A DNA stretch of 64,000 nucleotides from Glaciihabitans tibetensis. Its GTDB lineage: Bacteria > Actinomycetota > Actinomycetes > Actinomycetales > Microbacteriaceae. A program made the position numbers and the translations under genes. The stretch's first letter is position 1; every line of letters begins with the position of its first letter. The notes below the pieces were generated by a model. That model was not told the origin of the DNA. It did not search any database and was given only the letters and a program-made list of their open reading frames with translations. Below, piece after piece: positions 26,519 to 35,094 of the stretch. The DNA lies in the NCBI RefSeq assembly GCF_003003265.1, contig NZ_PVTL01000002.1, positions 372,001-436,000 on the forward strand, read 5' to 3'.

Positions 26519-27670
26519 ATGCAGTTCGGAATATTCACGGTGGGCGACGTCACGCCGGATCCCACCACGAACTCGACGCCGAGTGAATTCGACCGCATCA
26601 AGGCCATCCTGACCATTGGTCAAAAGGCAGAGGAAGTCGGTCTCGACGTCTTCGCGCTCGGCGAACATCACAACCCGCCTTTTGTTCCTTCGTCGCCCAC
26701 CACGATGCTCGGATACCTGGCAGCCAAGACCGAGCGGATCATCCTCTCCACGGCCACAACGCTCATCACAACAAACGACCCGGTGAAAATCGCCGAGGAC
26801 TACGCGATGCTGCAGCACGTTGCCGATGGCCGCGTCGACCTCATGATGGGGCGCGGCAACACCGGCCCGGTCTACCCGTGGTTCGGCAAGGACATCCGCG
26901 AGGGCATTCCTCTGGCCATCGAGAACTACGCGCTCCTGCACCGCCTCTGGCGCGAGGAGTTCGTCAACTGGCAGGGCAAGTTCCGTACCCCGCTGCAGGG
27001 CTTCCAGTCCACGCCCCGCCCGCTCGACGGCGTCGCACCCTTTGTCTGGCACGGCAGCATCCGCTCTCCCGAGATCGCCGAGCAGGCCGCGTACTACGGA
27101 GACGGGTTCTTCGCCAACAACATCTTCTGGCCGAAAGAGCACTACATGAAGCTCATCGGCTACTACCGCCAGCGGTTCGAGCACTATGGCCACGGCACCG
27201 CGGAGCAGGCGATCGTCGGGCTCGGCGGCCAGGCCTTTATGGCTAAGAACTCGCAGGACGCCGTCACCCAGTTCCGGCCGTATTTCGACAACGCACCCGT
27301 CTACGGACACGGGCCGTCGATGGAAGACTTCACCGAGCAGACCCCGCTGACCGTCGGTAGCCCGCAGCAGGTCATCGACCGCTACGCAGGAATGCGTGAG
27401 TCGTTCGGCGACTACCAGCGCCAGTTGTTCCTGATGGACCACGCCGGCCTCCCGCTCAAGACCGTTCTGGAACAGCTCGACATTTTGGGCGAGGAAGTGG
27501 TGCCGGTGCTGCGCAAGGAATTCGCGAAGAACCGTCCGGCGAACGTGCCCGACGGCCCTACCCACGCGTCGCTCGTTGCGAAGACCCGGGTGGCCGAAGC
27601 TGAGAAGCCGTTCGCGCTCGGTGGAATCTCCGCTAATGTTTCCGTCGACTCCGCTGCCGCGAACCAGTGA
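26519..27670 (+). CDS. LLM-class flavin-dependent oxidoreductase (CE1758-like)
   Basis: 383 aa bacterial-luciferase-like monooxygenase using reduced FMN. Blocks: MQFGIFTVGDVTPDPTT, EVGLDVFALGEHHNPPFVPSSPTTMLGYLA, GRVDLMMGRGNTGPVYPWFG. It resembles the LLM subfamily that is paired with a dedicated FMN reductase, which indeed follows with a 4-bp GTGA overlap. ATG 26519 has GAGGA 4-8 nt upstream; an in-frame ATG at 26486 is less likely. Substrate unknown. Confidence 0.92.
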   Translation: MQFGIFTVGDVTPDPTTNSTPSEFDRIKAILTIGQKAEEVGLDVFALGEHHNPPFVPSSPTTMLGYLAAKTERIILSTATTLITTNDPVKIAEDYAMLQHVADGRVDLMMGRGNTGPVYPWFGKDIREGIPLAIENYALLHRLWREEFVNWQGKFRTPLQGFQSTPRPLDGVAPFVWHGSIRSPEIAEQAAYYGDGFFANNIFWPKEHYMKLIGYYRQRFEHYGHGTAEQAIVGLGGQAFMAKNSQDAVTQFRPYFDNAPVYGHGPSMEDFTEQTPLTVGSPQQVIDRYAGMRESFGDYQRQLFLMDHAGLPLKTVLEQLDILGEEVVPVLRKEFAKNRPANVPDGPTHASLVAKTRVAEAEKPFALGGISANVSVDSAAANQ

Positions 27671-28296
27671 GTGCGCGCAGTCTTGTCGTGGTCTCAGCCG
27701 GCCTTAGCCAGCCGTCGTCGACCCGACTCCTTGCCGACCGTCTGACGACAGCAACGGTTGAACGGCTGAGCGGCTTCGGTGTGGAGACCTCCGTCGAGGT
27801 CGTCGAATTGAGGGATCTGGGGCACGACATCATCAACAACCTCATCACGGGGTTCCCGAGTCCAAAATTGTCTGCAGCGGTTGAATCCCTTACCGCGGCG
27901 GACGGCCTCATCGCCGTGACGCCAATCTTCACCGCCAGCTACAGCGGACTGTTCAAATCGTTTTTCGACGTGGTGGACCCCAGTGCCCTTACCGACCTTC
28001 CGGTTCTAATCGGGGCCACGGGCGGCACTGAGCGGCACTCGCTCGCTCTGGACTACGCAATGCGCCCCCTGTTCACCTACCTTCACTCCGTCGTCGTCCC
28101 GACATCGGTGTACGCCGCGTCGAGCGATTGGGGGACCGGAGCGGATGGCGGAACAGGAGCGCTTCCCGACCGGATGTCCCGTGCCGCCGGAGAACTCGCG
28201 GCTCTGGTGCGGGACTCGGAGCGGTCGAGCCGCGTCATTGACCCGTTCGCCCTTCCCGCTGGGTTCAGCCCGGTCGGCGGGTACGGCGCGCAGTAG
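27667..28296 (+). CDS. NADPH-dependent FMN reductase (CE1759 family)
   Basis: 209 aa flavodoxin-like fold. Supplies reduced FMN to the oxidoreductase encoded just upstream. Blocks: VVVSAGLSQPSSTRLLADRL (phosphate loop), DGLIAVTPIFTASYSGLFKSFFDVVD and LIGATGGTERHSLALDYAMRPLFTYL. Starts at GTG 27667, overlapping the upstream stop, so translation is probably coupled. Ends at a terminator. Confidence 0.92.
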   Translation: MSARSLVVVSAGLSQPSSTRLLADRLTTATVERLSGFGVETSVEVVELRDLGHDIINNLITGFPSPKLSAAVESLTAADGLIAVTPIFTASYSGLFKSFFDVVDPSALTDLPVLIGATGGTERHSLALDYAMRPLFTYLHSVVVPTSVYAASSDWGTGADGGTGALPDRMSRAAGELAALVRDSERSSRVIDPFALPAGFSPVGGYGAQ

Positions 28297-28301
28297 CACA
28301 T

Positions 28302-28339
28302 CAACTGCACCCGTCGCCTCGCCGGGACGGGTGCAGTTG
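28302..28339 (+). terminator. Strong hairpin after the LLM/FMN reductase pair
   Basis: 14-bp perfect stem CAACTGCACCCGTC / GACGGGTGCAGTTG with a 10-nt loop; no T-tract. Confidence 0.8.
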
Positions 28340-28376
28340 TCAGTCACTGACTCGCACCCCCTAAGCTCGATGCACG

Positions 28377-29444
28377 ATGACTGAACCTCACCACCGCCGC
28401 GCCATCTCTCGCGGGCGACGGCTCGGGTCCGTTGACTACGTTTTGCTCAGCATCCCCCTCGCCGGGTTTCTCACCCTCCTGGTGCCCCTTCTGCTATCGC
28501 TGTTCTACTACGGTCCGATGGACACCCAGGACGGCGAGTTCACTGTCGCCGACTGCACACGCCTGAGCGACGGCGAGGACGAGGCAAGCTATGCGTGCAG
28601 CGGAGAGTTCGTCCCCGCTGACGGATCTGACCCAATCACGCGTATACCGCACCTGTTCAGCGCCGAGGGCAAAATCCTCGAGCCCGGCGACACCGTCGAC
28701 CTCACTCTGTACGAGAACGACACGCTGGTTCGACAGGGCGAGACTCCGATGGTCTACGAGGCGCTCTATATCGCGGGCGGCTCCTTCGCCTTTGTCGGCG
28801 TTTTCATCCTGTGGGCCTACGTGGCCCGCTGGTTCGCTCGTGGCAGAGCTGATCCGAATGCGCCCGAAGCTCCCGCGCCCGGCACTGACCGCGCGTCGGC
28901 AGCTGACTTCGGCTCCGCAACCCTCACCGGGCTGCCAGTACAACCCAACGGGTGGGATGCCGAACCTCCGCTCGCACGGCGCGCCAGGGTCGGCACGGTA
29001 GGCGTTCTGCTCGCGGTGTCGCTCATCGGCACCGTCATCGGGTTTGGGGCCGCGATCGGTGCCTCAGCTCAGCGCAACGCGACCCCGCACAGCGACGGTG
29101 CCGTGACGATCGCAAACTGCACCGTCAACCTCGAGATCGACACCTCGAACCGATTTCCGTTCGTCTCCTGCGAGGGGCGGTTTGCCGAGGACGAGAATGC
29201 GGACAACAACTACGGGGTGTCGGAGCGCATCGCCTTCGAGCCGGAGCAGCACAAGGTTTACGAGCCGGGCGAGTCTGTTCCCGTCACGGTCTACCAAGAC
29301 GGTGAGGTACGCGACAGTACCGGCCTTGACCCGCGGGCCGTGCCCGGAATCATTTGGGGCATCACGCTGGCTGGTGTGTCGTTTCTGCTCGGGGGAGTGT
29401 TATGGCTCAGCCGGTCCGCAACGCGCCAGAAGGCCGATTACTAG
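28377..29444 (+). CDS. Membrane protein made of two tandem repeats of a helix / outside domain / helix unit
   Basis: 355 aa, no known family. Four membrane helices at about 21-45, 128-150, 205-228 and 322-344. Between helices 1-2 and 3-4 are two extracytoplasmic domains that match each other: DGEFTVADC..ACSGEF and DGAVTIANC..VSCEGRF, then LEPGDTVDLTLYENDTLVR and YEPGESVPVTVYQDGEVR. Each domain holds one cysteine pair (C60/C74; C248/C265), likely a disulfide. So the gene arose by internal duplication. TAAGCT at 28362-28367 is 9 nt before the ATG. Single-gene unit between a terminator and the pnp leader. Confidence 0.8.
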   Translation: MTEPHHRRAISRGRRLGSVDYVLLSIPLAGFLTLLVPLLLSLFYYGPMDTQDGEFTVADCTRLSDGEDEASYACSGEFVPADGSDPITRIPHLFSAEGKILEPGDTVDLTLYENDTLVRQGETPMVYEALYIAGGSFAFVGVFILWAYVARWFARGRADPNAPEAPAPGTDRASAADFGSATLTGLPVQPNGWDAEPPLARRARVGTVGVLLAVSLIGTVIGFGAAIGASAQRNATPHSDGAVTIANCTVNLEIDTSNRFPFVSCEGRFAEDENADNNYGVSERIAFEPEQHKVYEPGESVPVTVYQDGEVRDSTGLDPRAVPGIIWGITLAGVSFLLGGVLWLSRSATRQKADY

Positions 29445-29755
29445 GCCCTCCCGGGCCACCCTGTTAGGATTGCGGGGGTTGCCGAACGGCACACCAATAA
29501 TTGAATACTGAGCGCTGCAGATTATCAGCGCAATTGGAGCAGGCCGGCCAGACGCTGGTCATCGGTGGTGGATTCCTGAACGAGGTGTTCAGTGGTTTTC
29601 TACTGTTGACCAGACATGCGCCCCACTCTTGGGTCTCACGCGCGTACACCCTTCGGACGAGTTCCGGAACGAGGGTGTCATCGAACCCGCTCCTGCTCCT
29701 TGACGAGTCGCGACCCATTCGGGGTTGCGACGTAAAACAAAGGAGAAACCCCCCT
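29445..29755 (+). promoter_or_regulatory. pnp leader with two hairpins
   Basis: 311 bp without a gene. TAGGAT at 29465-29470 is a possible -10. A bipartite hairpin spans 29646-29678 (ACACCCT/AGGGTGT outside, CGGA/TCCG inside). A second, GTCGCGACCC (29707-29716) with GGGTTGCGAC (29722-29731), ends 7 nt before the AAAGGAG ribosome site. In E. coli PNPase controls its own mRNA through an RNase III-cleaved leader hairpin; a like role here is inference. Confidence 0.6.
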
Positions 29756-32026
29756 ATGGAGGGTCCAGAAATCAAGTTCGCCGAAGCCGTTATCGATAAC
29801 GGAAAATTCGGCACGCGTACGGTACGGTTCGAGACCGGCCGCCTCGCGCAGCAGGCACAGGGTGCCGTTGCTGCATATCTCGACGAAGACACCATGATCC
29901 TGTCCGCAACGTCTGCGGGCAAGCACCCTCGTGAAGGCTTCGACTTCTTCCCCCTGACGGTCGACGTCGAAGAGCGTTCGTACGCCGCCGGCAAGATCCC
30001 CGGATCGTTCTTCCGTCGCGAGGGTCGCCCCTCCACCGAGGCAATCCTGGTCTGCCGTCTCATCGACCGCCCGTTGCGCCCGACCTTCGTTGAGGGCCTG
30101 CGCAACGAGGTACAGATCGTCATCACGGTTCTGAGCATCGCCCCGGACGAGTTCTACGACGCGCTGGCCATCAACGCGGCATCCGCTTCAACCCAGATTT
30201 CTGGCCTGCCGTTCTACGGACCGGTCGCCGGCATCCGTCTCGCCCTCATCGGCGACCAGTGGGTTGCATTCCCGAAGTACAGCCAGCTCGAAGAGGCCGT
30301 CTTCGACCTCACCGTCGCCGGCCGCCTCGTCACCGATGCCCAGGGCAACGAAGACGTCGCGATCATGATGGTCGAAGCAGAAGCCACCGAAGGCGCCTGG
30401 GACCTCATCAAGGCCGGCGCCACGAAGCCCGACGAGACCGTTGTCGCCCAGGGCCTCGAGGCCTCCAAGCCCTTCCTCAAGCAGCTCATCAAGGCCCAGC
30501 TTGAGCTGGCCGCGCAGTCCGCCAAGGAAATCGCCAACTACCCGGTGTTCCCGCCGTACGAGCAGGCCACCTACGACGTTGTCGCCGGATTCGCCTACGA
30601 CGAGCTCAAGGCGATCTACCAGATCGCTGACAAGACCGAGCGCCAGGACGCGGATGACGCGCTCAAGGACCGTGCGAAGACTCACGTCGCAGCACAGGTG
30701 GAGAACGGAACGCTCGACGCGTCCGCACTCGGCCAGGTTTCTGCCGCCTACAAGTCACTCACGAAGACGATCGTTCGCGGTCGCATCCTCAGCGAGGGTG
30801 TGCGTATCGACGGCCGTGGCCTCAGCGACATCCGTGCGCTCGACGCCGAGGTGCAGGTCATCCCGCGCGTTCACGGCTCCGCGATCTTCCAGCGCGGCGA
30901 GACCCAGATTTTGGGTGTCACCACGCTGAACATGCTCAAGATGGAGCAGCAGATCGACTCGCTCGCCCCGGTCACCAAGAAGCGCTACCTGCACCACTAC
31001 AACTTCCCGCCCTACTCCACCGGCGAGACCGGTCGCGTGGGTAGCCCGAAGCGTCGCGAGATCGGGCACGGCTTCCTTGCCGAGCGCGCTCTGGTTCCGG
31101 TTCTGCCGCCCCGCGAGGAGTTCCCCTACGCGATCCGCCAGGTGTCTGAGGCTCTCAGCTCCAACGGTTCGACGTCGATGGGCTCCGTCTGTGCTTCGAC
31201 CCTGTCGCTGCTGAACGCCGGTGTGCCGCTGCGTGCACCCGTTGCCGGTATCGCCATGGGCCTCGTTTCCGACGAGGTAGACGGCCAGACCCGCTACGCG
31301 GCGCTGACCGACATCCTGGGTGCAGAAGACGCGCTCGGCGACATGGACTTCAAGGTTGCCGGTACGAGCGAATTCATCACCGCAATCCAGCTCGACACCA
31401 AGCTTGCCGGGCTCCCGTCCTCCGTTCTGGATGGCGCGCTCAAGCAGGCGAAGGAGGCTCGCACCACGATCCTCGCCGTGCTGAACGCTGCAATCGACGT
31501 CCCAGACGAGATGGCCCCGACCGCGCCCCGCGTGATCTCGGTGCAGATTCCGATTGACAAGATCGGTGAGCTGATCGGCCCGAAGGGCAAGACGATCAAC
31601 CAGATCCAGGATGACACCGGAGCCGACATCTCGATCGAGGACGACGGAACCGTGTACATCGGCGCCGTTGATGGTCCTTCGGCCGAGGCTGCGCGTGCCG
31701 CGGTCAACGCGATCGCCAACCCGCTCAACCCCGAGGTGGGCGAGCGCTTCCTGGGAACGGTCGTCAAGATCGCCACCTTCGGTGCGTTCGTCTCGCTCAC
31801 CCCGGGCAAGGACGGTCTGCTGCACATCTCCGAGGTGCGTAAGCTTGCCGGTGGCAAGCGCGTCGAAAACGTCGAAGACGTTCTCGGTGTTGGCCAGAAG
31901 ATTCAGGTCGAGATCACCAAGATCGACGACCGCGGAAAGCTGTCTCTTGCTCCAGTCCTGGAGGAGAACGCCGGTGGAGACACCGACGAGGCAGCAGCTG
32001 AGGCTCCGGTTTCGACCGAGGCTTAA
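29756..32026 (+). CDS. pnp: Polyribonucleotide nucleotidyltransferase (PNPase / guanosine pentaphosphate synthetase type)
   Basis: 756 aa. Phosphorolytic 3'-5' exoribonuclease and polymerase. Two RNase PH domains (first with [27 protein letters not shown], second from about residue 345 with [17 protein letters not shown] and [15 protein letters not shown]), an alpha-helical linker, a KH domain ([15 protein letters not shown]) and an S1 domain ([28 protein letters not shown]), then an acidic tail. ATG 29756 has AAAGGAG about 10 nt upstream; a longer in-frame extension has no start signal. Terminator at 32101. Confidence 0.98.
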   Translation: MEGPEIKFAEAVIDNGKFGTRTVRFETGRLAQQAQGAVAAYLDEDTMILSATSAGKHPREGFDFFPLTVDVEERSYAAGKIPGSFFRREGRPSTEAILVCRLIDRPLRPTFVEGLRNEVQIVITVLSIAPDEFYDALAINAASASTQISGLPFYGPVAGIRLALIGDQWVAFPKYSQLEEAVFDLTVAGRLVTDAQGNEDVAIMMVEAEATEGAWDLIKAGATKPDETVVAQGLEASKPFLKQLIKAQLELAAQSAKEIANYPVFPPYEQATYDVVAGFAYDELKAIYQIADKTERQDADDALKDRAKTHVAAQVENGTLDASALGQVSAAYKSLTKTIVRGRILSEGVRIDGRGLSDIRALDAEVQVIPRVHGSAIFQRGETQILGVTTLNMLKMEQQIDSLAPVTKKRYLHHYNFPPYSTGETGRVGSPKRREIGHGFLAERALVPVLPPREEFPYAIRQVSEALSSNGSTSMGSVCASTLSLLNAGVPLRAPVAGIAMGLVSDEVDGQTRYAALTDILGAEDALGDMDFKVAGTSEFITAIQLDTKLAGLPSSVLDGALKQAKEARTTILAVLNAAIDVPDEMAPTAPRVISVQIPIDKIGELIGPKGKTINQIQDDTGADISIEDDGTVYIGAVDGPSAEAARAAVNAIANPLNPEVGERFLGTVVKIATFGAFVSLTPGKDGLLHISEVRKLAGGKRVENVEDVLGVGQKIQVEITKIDDRGKLSLAPVLEENAGGDTDEAAAEAPVSTEA

Positions 32027-32100
32027 GCCCGCTGACAAGTTTGGGTGTGAGCCCAGCTAGATCTGCCGGGGGCCGCTCGCCAGCGCCCCGGTAAGACGGG

Positions 32101-32132
32101 AAAGCCCGTTCCACTTGTGGAACGGGCTTTTT
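32101..32132 (+). terminator. Intrinsic terminator after pnp
   Basis: AAAGCCCGTTCC / GGAACGGGCTTT stem followed by TTTT; a second hairpin CCGGGG/CCCCGG (32066-32091) precedes it. Confidence 0.95.
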
Positions 32133-32160
32133 TGCGCCCCGCGCGCGCTTCTCGGCGCGC

Positions 32161-32258
32161 GCTGACCGGTACTCGCTAACCGGCGCGCAGTGACCGGTGC
32201 GCACTACCTAGTGCGCGCCACTTAGTGCGCACTACCCGGTGCGCGCCACCCAGTGCGA
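32161..32258. repeat. Seven tandem 14-bp repeats
   Basis: Contiguous 14-bp units starting 32161, 32175, 32189, 32203, 32217, 32231, 32245. Later units alternate ACTACC and GCCACY starts, ending AGTGCGC or GGTGCGC. Confidence 0.9.
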
Positions 32259-32337
32259 AGAAAAGCAACATGACGGCCGCCATCACCAGACGTACGTGAG
32301 GCTCACTCACGTGCCCTGATCTGTTTTTACCTCCGGG

Positions 32338-32524
32338 CTGAGGTGTCGCGTTTCGTCTGCTCGTAAACCTGAGGTGTCGCGTTTCGTCTGCTCGGTTATC
32401 TGAGGTGTCAGGATCGGTCGATACGCCACAGATGAGGTGCCCCAATTCGTCGAATGCCAACGCTGAGGTGCCACGATTCGTCGTAACGTCTCAACGAGTT
32501 GCGACGAATTCAGACCCGTCAGCC
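32338..32524. repeat. Six in-register 31-bp repeats
   Basis: Units start at 32338, 32369, 32400, 32432, 32463 and a degenerate one at 32494. The core is CTGAGGTG followed by a variable CACGATTCGTC-like part; the first two units agree over 25 bp. A further core copy (TGAAGTGTCACGATTTG) is at 32544. Confidence 0.88.
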
Positions 32525-32562
32525 CGGTCGCGGCTCTTGGGCGTGAAGTGTCACGATTTGTT

Positions 32563-32592
32563 GACCAGACCAGACCAGACCAGACCAGACCA
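32563..32592. repeat. Pentanucleotide microsatellite (GACCA)6
   Basis: Six perfect GACCA units and a partial seventh, right after the last copy of the 31-bp core. Confidence 0.95.
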
Positions 32593-33213
32593 GACCCACG
32601 AGCATCGCGAGGCCGCCAAGAGTGGTGACCAGGTATTGCGACGCGCCGCGCGTCTGGGACACGGCTGCGGTGGTCCCGGGCGCGGCGCGTCTACGACTGC
32701 GTGCTGTGTTGCTGCAGGGCAGTCACCACCGTTCTGTTGGAGCACGTCATGCACGCGCCGTTCGTTCCGACACCCCGTGTGCGTGTGGGCGTTGAGTGAG
32801 CGTGGAGCACGAAGGTTTCGCGGCTTTTTCGAAGACAACGAGCGCGCCTTCGTCAGAAAGCACCTCGTCGATCAGCAGTATGGCAAACGTCGCGAGGATG
32901 AGAATGTTGCTGCGTGCAGATGCCGTGGCGTGGCTCGCTGCTGTGCATGTGCTCAGCTGGTCGCCCCACCGGTTGAGCCAGCGATGCTCCGATTCATGGG
33001 TGGTCGACGGTGAGGTCGGTGTCCGCGACGTCATCCGCGTTTCTGCCACGCCTCGGCCCGTCAGCGGGGTGAATCTGACCAGTTCATAACGATTCGCGCG
33101 TCGGTGGACGAAAGTGATGCCCCCGGCCTTATTGTCGTGGTCAACACGGGTTGTCGTGGTCAGCACGGGGCTGTTTTCGAAGAGTGGCAACGTGTCGGAG
33201 TCGGGAGGAACGA

Positions 33214-34182
33214 ATGACGCAGCTGCTCGTGGAGTCGGCGTCCAGCGGGCCAGCTGAACCGCGAATGCGGCGCATCGGCGTGTCGGACCTGCGCGTGTTC
33301 CCGCTGGCCATGAGCGGTAACGTTTTCGGCTGGACCGCGGGGTCAGAGACTACGGAATCGATCCTCGACGCCTACGCGGCTGCAGGCGGCAACTTCATAG
33401 ACACGGCCGACTCCTACGCGGCCGGGCGCAGTGAAATCATGATCGGCAACTGGATGCGCGACCGGAGAAATCGCGCGGAGATGGTTGTTGCGACCAAGAT
33501 CGGCAAAAACGCCGACAACCTCGGACTGCGGGCGCGCACCATCACGCGTGCGGTCAACGCGTCTCTCGAACGGCTGCAGACATCCCACATCGATCTTCTG
33601 TATTTACACATTGACGACGCTGATGTCGCCTTCGACGAGACCCTACTCGCCGTGGACGAGCTCATCCGTGTGGGCAAGGTGCGGTATTTCGGGGGATCGG
33701 ACCACACGGGCAACCGGCTGATCGAAGCACGGATCGCCTCAGCCCTGATCGGCGTGGCCCCGATGGTGGCGCTGCAAAACCAGTATCACCTGCTGCATCG
33801 CACCGAGTACGAGGGGGACCTCGCTCACGTTGTGGATCGCCAGGGCCTCGGGTTCATGCCGCGGTTCGCCCTCGCGAGCGGATTCCTCACCGGAAAGTAC
33901 CGCACGCGCGCAGACCTAGCCCTCAGCAGTCGAGGTCACGAGGCAAGCAGATACCTGTCGCGGCGGGGCCTGCGCGTACTTGCGGCTCTCGATACGGTAG
34001 CGGCAGCGCACGGCACGAGCGTGGCGACCATCGCGCTGGCCTGGTTGCTTACCAAACCGCGCGTTGTGGCGCCGGTGGCGTCGGCCAGTCGACCGGAGCA
34101 GGTTGCAGAACTCGTCGCCTCTGCGACGGTGCGGCTCAGCCGGCAGCAGGTGACCGAGCTCGACCGCGTCAGTGCGCGCTGA
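33214..34182 (+). CDS. Aldo/keto reductase family oxidoreductase
   Basis: 322 aa TIM-barrel, NADPH-dependent. Family blocks: GGNFIDTADSYAAGRSE (catalytic Asp and Tyr), VVATKIGKN (catalytic Lys), HIDLLYLHIDD where the catalytic His is expected, VRYFGGSDHTGN, and the cofactor end VAPVASASRPEQV. ATG 33214 with GGGAGGAA 2-9 nt upstream. Substrate unknown. Convergent with a tetR gene across a repetitive 72-bp gap. Confidence 0.92.
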   Translation: MTQLLVESASSGPAEPRMRRIGVSDLRVFPLAMSGNVFGWTAGSETTESILDAYAAAGGNFIDTADSYAAGRSEIMIGNWMRDRRNRAEMVVATKIGKNADNLGLRARTITRAVNASLERLQTSHIDLLYLHIDDADVAFDETLLAVDELIRVGKVRYFGGSDHTGNRLIEARIASALIGVAPMVALQNQYHLLHRTEYEGDLAHVVDRQGLGFMPRFALASGFLTGKYRTRADLALSSRGHEASRYLSRRGLRVLAALDTVAAAHGTSVATIALAWLLTKPRVVAPVASASRPEQVAELVASATVRLSRQQVTELDRVSAR

Positions 34183-34254
34183 ACTGAACTGAGCCGAACT
34201 GCGCTGCGCTGAACTGCGCCGCGCTGAACTGCGCCGCGCTGAGCCGAACTGCGC
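34183..34254. repeat. Degenerate pentamer-based repeats between aldo/keto reductase and tetR genes
   Basis: The whole gap is built of CTGAA, CTGCG and CCGCG pentamers; 34201-34215 and 34216-34230 are near-identical 15-bp units ending GCGCTGAACT. Confidence 0.85.
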
Positions 34255-34869
34255 TTAGGCCGTGTGCTCCACCTTCGCTGCGGTGGCGTCGAGGACGACC
34301 CGTTCAGCGACGCGCGCGAACGCGGCAGAAGCCGCGATCGGATCACCCGCGTAGGCTCCGGACATTGCGCCGTCGCGGGCGAGCATCAGCTCATCGGCCG
34401 CATCGCCCGGCATCGGATGGCCGAGGTTCTGCAGCAGCCCGGCGAGAAACCCGGTGTACCAGTCGCGGTGGCGGGAGATGACGCCCCGCACCGGGTCGAG
34501 TTCGTCAGGAAATTCCGATGCCGCGTTGATGAACGGGCAACCCCGAAATGTCGGGGAGGCGATGTCCGCGAGGATCGCCGACACGAGCGCGTTGAGGGTC
34601 TGCTCCGCGTCGCGCGTGGTGTGGACGAGCTCGTCGAGGTGCTCGCGGGTGCGGACGTGCTGCGCGGTGATGTAGTCAAGGATCAGGCGGTCTTTCGACC
34701 CGAAGTGCTTGTAGAACGTGGCCTTGGTCACGGCGGATTCGCCAATCAGCCTGTCTACCCCCACGGCGTGAATGCCGACCCGGTAGAACAGCTCCGTCGC
34801 CGTCTCCAGAATGCGCACCTTAGCCGCCGCCGGTCGCGGCATTTCCAGGGTTGTGGTGATCGCAGTCAC
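34255..34869 (-). CDS. TetR/AcrR family transcriptional regulator
   Basis: 204 aa. N-terminal helix-turn-helix: KVRILETATELFYRVGIHAVGVDRLIGESAVTKATFYKHFGSKDRLILDYI. The C-terminal ligand domain has FRGCPFINAASEFPD, as in YxaF/LmrA-like members. Ligand unknown. GTG 34869 with GAGGAG 8 nt upstream. A perfect 38-bp palindrome 103 bp upstream is the likely operator for self-regulation; the aldo/keto reductase gene is the other neighbour, but it is convergent. Confidence 0.92.
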   Translation of the reverse strand: MTAITTTLEMPRPAAAKVRILETATELFYRVGIHAVGVDRLIGESAVTKATFYKHFGSKDRLILDYITAQHVRTREHLDELVHTTRDAEQTLNALVSAILADIASPTFRGCPFINAASEFPDELDPVRGVISRHRDWYTGFLAGLLQNLGHPMPGDAADELMLARDGAMSGAYAGDPIAASAAFARVAERVVLDATAAKVEHTA

Positions 34870-34971
34870 GTTAGGACTCCTCGCGAAGTGCGGCTATTGG
34901 CTTGTCGCCGTGATGTGGCCCGGGTCAGGTGCGGGCACCGCCGAGCTCGGGCGGATTATTGACGATAACAC

Positions 34972-35009
34972 AAAGGAGGACAGACAGACCGGTCTGTCTG
35001 TCCTCCTTT
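34972..35009. promoter_or_regulatory. Perfect 38-bp palindrome, candidate TetR operator
   Basis: Left half AAAGGAGGACAGACAGACC (34972-34990), right half its exact reverse complement (34991-35009). The core ACAGACCGGTCTGT has the form of TetR-family operators. It lies between divergent tetR and the M16 peptidase gene. A T run follows, so terminator activity is also possible. Confidence 0.65.
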
Positions 35010-35082
35010 TTAGCCCCAGTTCGGGGGCGGTCGTATTTACGCCGGTCCGGCCGCGTCGTGGCAGAGGGTCAGCGTGATGACG

Positions 35083-35088
35083 TAGGCT
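35083..35088 (+). promoter_or_regulatory. Candidate leaderless -10 (TAGGCT) for the M16 peptidase
   Basis: TAGGCT, 6 nt before the GTG at 35095. Confidence 0.55.
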
Positions 35089-35094
35089 CCAACC

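Larger units (their letters stand above)
32133..33213. other. 1.1-kb gene desert with repeats
   Basis: No convincing gene. Three tandem-repeat families fill 32161-32592. From about 32600 to 33150 several overlapping frames are open on both strands, but none has a family match, ribosome site or leaderless signal. A faint resemblance of a minus-strand frame near 33080-33180 to transposase C-termini, plus the repeat cores, suggests decayed mobile DNA; this is weak. Confidence 0.5.

Noticed and set aside
29501-29755. N-terminal extension of pnp
   Set aside because: The in-frame stretch crosses the hairpin leader, lacks family similarity, and ATG 29756 has a strong ribosome site.
32338-32524. 31-bp repeats as a CRISPR array
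   Set aside because: Units are contiguous, with no unique 30-40 nt spacers, they diverge progressively, and no cas genes are present.
32747-33190. 147-aa minus-strand open frame as a gene
   Set aside because: No family match, start signal or characteristic composition; several frames on both strands are equally open here.
34972-35009. 38-bp palindrome as a simple terminator
   Set aside because: It lies between divergent genes, where no transcript is expected to end; operator preferred, though termination is not excluded.
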